A stretch of 17,223 nt of DNA from contig JAATGW010000156.1 in NCBI GenBank assembly GCA_015654495.1, forward strand, positions 1 to 17,223, given 5' to 3'. Of the stretch, positions 15,506-17,223 are shown piece by piece; position 1 is the stretch's first letter, and every line of letters starts with the position of its first letter. This stretch comes from Chitinophagales bacterium (GTDB taxonomy: Bacteria; Bacteroidota; Bacteroidia; Chitinophagales; Chitinophagaceae). A model generated the notes under the pieces. That model ran no database searches and was not told where the DNA came from. It saw nothing but the letters and a program-made list of their open reading frames with translations. Position numbers and translations under genes: made by a program.

Positions 15506-15670
15506 GCGCGGCGATTTTATTGGCAAAGGAAAGGATTTGTTTAGCAGAAAATCTTGGAAGGCAGTAGCAGATAAAAATCAACTGCCGGGTTTTATTGTGG
15601 AATCGTTTGGTTTAGCATCCGCTGGAGAACCCTCAATCTTTGTTTCGAAATTTTTCCGGTCGACACCGTT

Positions 15671-17068
15671 CTACTTTACCGGGGGCTGCCATTTCTGATA
15701 GATGTCCAAAAGATCTACATCGCAGGCTTTGGAAATCAGGTGCGGAAATTCTTCCAGGGTAAATGGCCTTTTATTTTGCTTCGCCCATGCATACAAAAAC
15801 CGGAGTACATCTTTCATGCGTTTCTTTCCATTCGTCTTTTGCTTCAGGAATGCATCCATTTCGATGGCCATCAGGGCACCACGGGAATAGGTGGCCCGGC
15901 CCAGACGAAAATCCGTTCCATACATTGTTGATGCCGCCTGAGACAATTCTGGCAGACTCAGTTTTCTGATATCTGCCGCCGCATGATAAACATGCTCATT
16001 AAATAGTCGTCGCATCCTTTCAGGTTTTAAAGTATCATATACCAGGAACCACATAAAGCCCTCATTGAACCAGATATTATTGATCACCGGTGGAATTTCG
16101 GTTACATAAGGACGGTAGTTGTCACCATAGCAGGTGAGCGGAATAAAGGCATGTGCCATATGGTGCAGGATTCCCGGCATTGTTCTGATGCGGTCCTGTT
16201 CCGGCATCGGACCTTTGCGCCAACCGCTGGTATCGCCGAAAAAGCTGGAACTCTTCAGGTGCTCCATCGCCAGAGCAGGAGCGTGTACATCTTCCAGCGG
16301 AATCACACTGCTGCGCATCAGCGAATACTGTTTGAAAGGCAGATCACCGAAATAATCTTTCAGGATGTTCATACTGGTAACACCCTGCCAGCCATAATCG
16401 TCCAGCCATTCATCGCCGGCTTCGCAATAGTTGGCAACAAATAGCGGAACCGGACCTTTAAATGCTTTTACCCGAAAACCCGGACCGATAAATAACTGGC
16501 CATCTGCCAGTTCACGGTAGCTGGCTGCGGAAAATTGAAAGCTGCCTTTTTGCGTTGCTTCGGCAGGTTGATGTGTTGAAAAGATTGGCCAGTGGGGAAG
16601 GGTCTGCACGCGGCATTGTACCGCCACCGTGTCCAATCCCTCCAGCCAGCCGAAGACAGAATAGTTAAAAATGCCCAGGAATCCCGGCCGGGTAATGGAA
16701 GCATCCGAAGGATTGGTTTTGCGTTCCATTTTTTCCAGGTTCACTTCATATTCTATCCGGGTTACTATAATGGCTGTGTCATTTAAATACCAGCGCGGAC
16801 CGTTATTGGGATCGCGGATTAGGGTATGGGTACCAGTGGGGGTGACCGCTTGTATTTTCTCAATGAATTGGTCGTAAGGAGCAATACCGTAATAACCCGG
16901 TACCGAGCGCGGCATCACAAAGCTAACAGGTGATTGCATTGGTTTTGCCGGCTGAACGCTCAGCTTAACCACAGGCGATGCAGTATCCATGTATTGAATG
17001 GTATACATTGTTTGGGCCTGTGTGTGGACAACCGGCAGGATCAGCAGCAATAAAATTATTCGTTGCAT
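15671..17068 (-). CDS. Secreted M61-type peptidase homologue with altered zinc motif (HHxxH)
   Basis: 465 aa from the ATG at 17068, which directly precedes a signal peptide (QRIILLLLILPVVHTQA-Q); an upstream ATG at 17107 adds 13 polar residues and is less likely. Residues of about 20-180 resemble the M61 N-terminal beta domain (SFVMPRSVPGYYG). The catalytic region has LHHMAHAF at 301-308 where M61 enzymes have HExxH, so the general-base Glu is replaced by His303 (codon CAT). H302 and H306 are kept, and the third ligand E336 in WFNEGF stands 30 residues after H306, a distance matching M61 peptidases as I recall them. The helical tail (TYSRGALMAIEMD, DVLRFLYAW) is typical, but the C-terminal PDZ domain is missing. 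Probably an inactive or functionally changed relative of glycyl aminopeptidases. First gene of the three-hydrolase block. Confidence 0.85.
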   Translation of the reverse strand: MQRIILLLLILPVVHTQAQTMYTIQYMDTASPVVKLSVQPAKPMQSPVSFVMPRSVPGYYGIAPYDQFIEKIQAVTPTGTHTLIRDPNNGPRWYLNDTAIIVTRIEYEVNLEKMERKTNPSDASITRPGFLGIFNYSVFGWLEGLDTVAVQCRVQTLPHWPIFSTHQPAEATQKGSFQFSAASYRELADGQLFIGPGFRVKAFKGPVPLFVANYCEAGDEWLDDYGWQGVTSMNILKDYFGDLPFKQYSLMRSSVIPLEDVHAPALAMEHLKSSSFFGDTSGWRKGPMPEQDRIRTMPGILHHMAHAFIPLTCYGDNYRPYVTEIPPVINNIWFNEGFMWFLVYDTLKPERMRRLFNEHVYHAAADIRKLSLPELSQAASTMYGTDFRLGRATYSRGALMAIEMDAFLKQKTNGKKRMKDVLRFLYAWAKQNKRPFTLEEFPHLISKACDVDLLDIYQKWQPPVK

Positions 17069-17123
17069 GGCAGCACTATGGTAAATAAAACAAGGCCTGG
17101 TAATCATCTTCCTCTGTTTTCTC

Positions 17124-17223
17124 TTCTTCGTGTCCTGATGTTTTAAGGCATTAGCACGAAGACGGCAAGGCGGTAAGAAACGGTAAAATCTTCCCTTGTC
17201 TTTGCTTCTCGTTTCTTCGTGTT
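17124..17223. repeat. CTTCGTG-type intergenic repeat tract at the window end
   Basis: CTTCTTCGTGTC at 17124-17135 recurs as TTTCTTCGTGTT at 17212-17223, and the reverse complement CACGAAG lies between them (17156-17162), giving both a direct and an inverted arrangement. It is non-coding, upstream of the M61-type gene, and cut by the window edge. Confidence 0.4.

Noticed and set aside
15506..15526. TTG start for the amidohydrolase
   Set aside because: The ATG at 15505 gives a compact lipoprotein leader; the extra residues are not needed.
17069..17107. Upstream ATG for the M61-type protein
   Set aside because: It would place 13 polar or mixed residues in front of a normal signal peptide.

Overview
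The window looks like chromosomal DNA of a Bacteroidota member, most probably a Chitinophagaceae-like soil or plant-associated bacterium. This rests on secreted proteins with short leaders ending in A-Q, lipoproteins with loose lipoboxes, start codons without clear Shine-Dalgarno sequences, Bacteroidota-type -7 boxes (TAnnTTTG), a TPR sensor kinase with a HisKA_2 domain, and families common in that group. No RNA gene, CRISPR array, transposase or phage gene was seen.

Layout. (1) 13-3995, minus strand: a periplasmic-TPR histidine kinase followed after 2 nt by a REC/GAF-like/AAA+ sigma-54 response regulator, whose reading frame stops abruptly inside the AAA+ domain near the window edge. (2) 4280-6654, minus: a secreted type II L-asparaginase and a secreted alpha/beta hydrolase, separated by a composite intergenic repeat. 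(3) 6903-11069: a minus-strand multicopper oxidase without a signal peptide, ending in a strong hairpin; divergently, a lipoprotein esterase, a small secreted protein of unknown function and a GlxA-type (DJ-1/PfpI plus AraC HTH) regulator. (4) 11363-11548: the first quarter of a peptidase E (S51) gene, broken where a second copy of the composite repeat begins. (5) 11711-17068, minus: three exported hydrolases, namely a CehA/McbA-type PHP metallohydrolase, a lipoprotein amidohydrolase and an M61-type peptidase whose zinc motif reads HHxxH instead of HExxH.

The most interesting signal is in region 3. The multicopper oxidase, the esterase and the small secreted protein each carry the same upstream element: a 17-bp core TTGTCTGTTTYTGACAT, then a second GTCT half-site exactly 21 bp downstream of the first, then 22-23 nt to a TAnnTTTG-like -7 box, with the core ending 74-78 nt before the start codon. 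None has an obvious -33 box. This geometry (direct half-sites two helical turns apart, abutting the -35 region) fits an AraC-family activator, and a gene for one lies immediately downstream. I infer a small regulon of oxidase, esterase and secreted protein, probably controlled by that regulator. The signal or substrate cannot be read from the sequence.

Other points: two copies of a low-complexity composite repeat, one at a gene break; a near-perfect 24-bp hairpin at 14300-14350; and, by eye, more G+C in the 11.7-17.1 kb hydrolase block than in the 8.2-11.4 kb block (not calculated).
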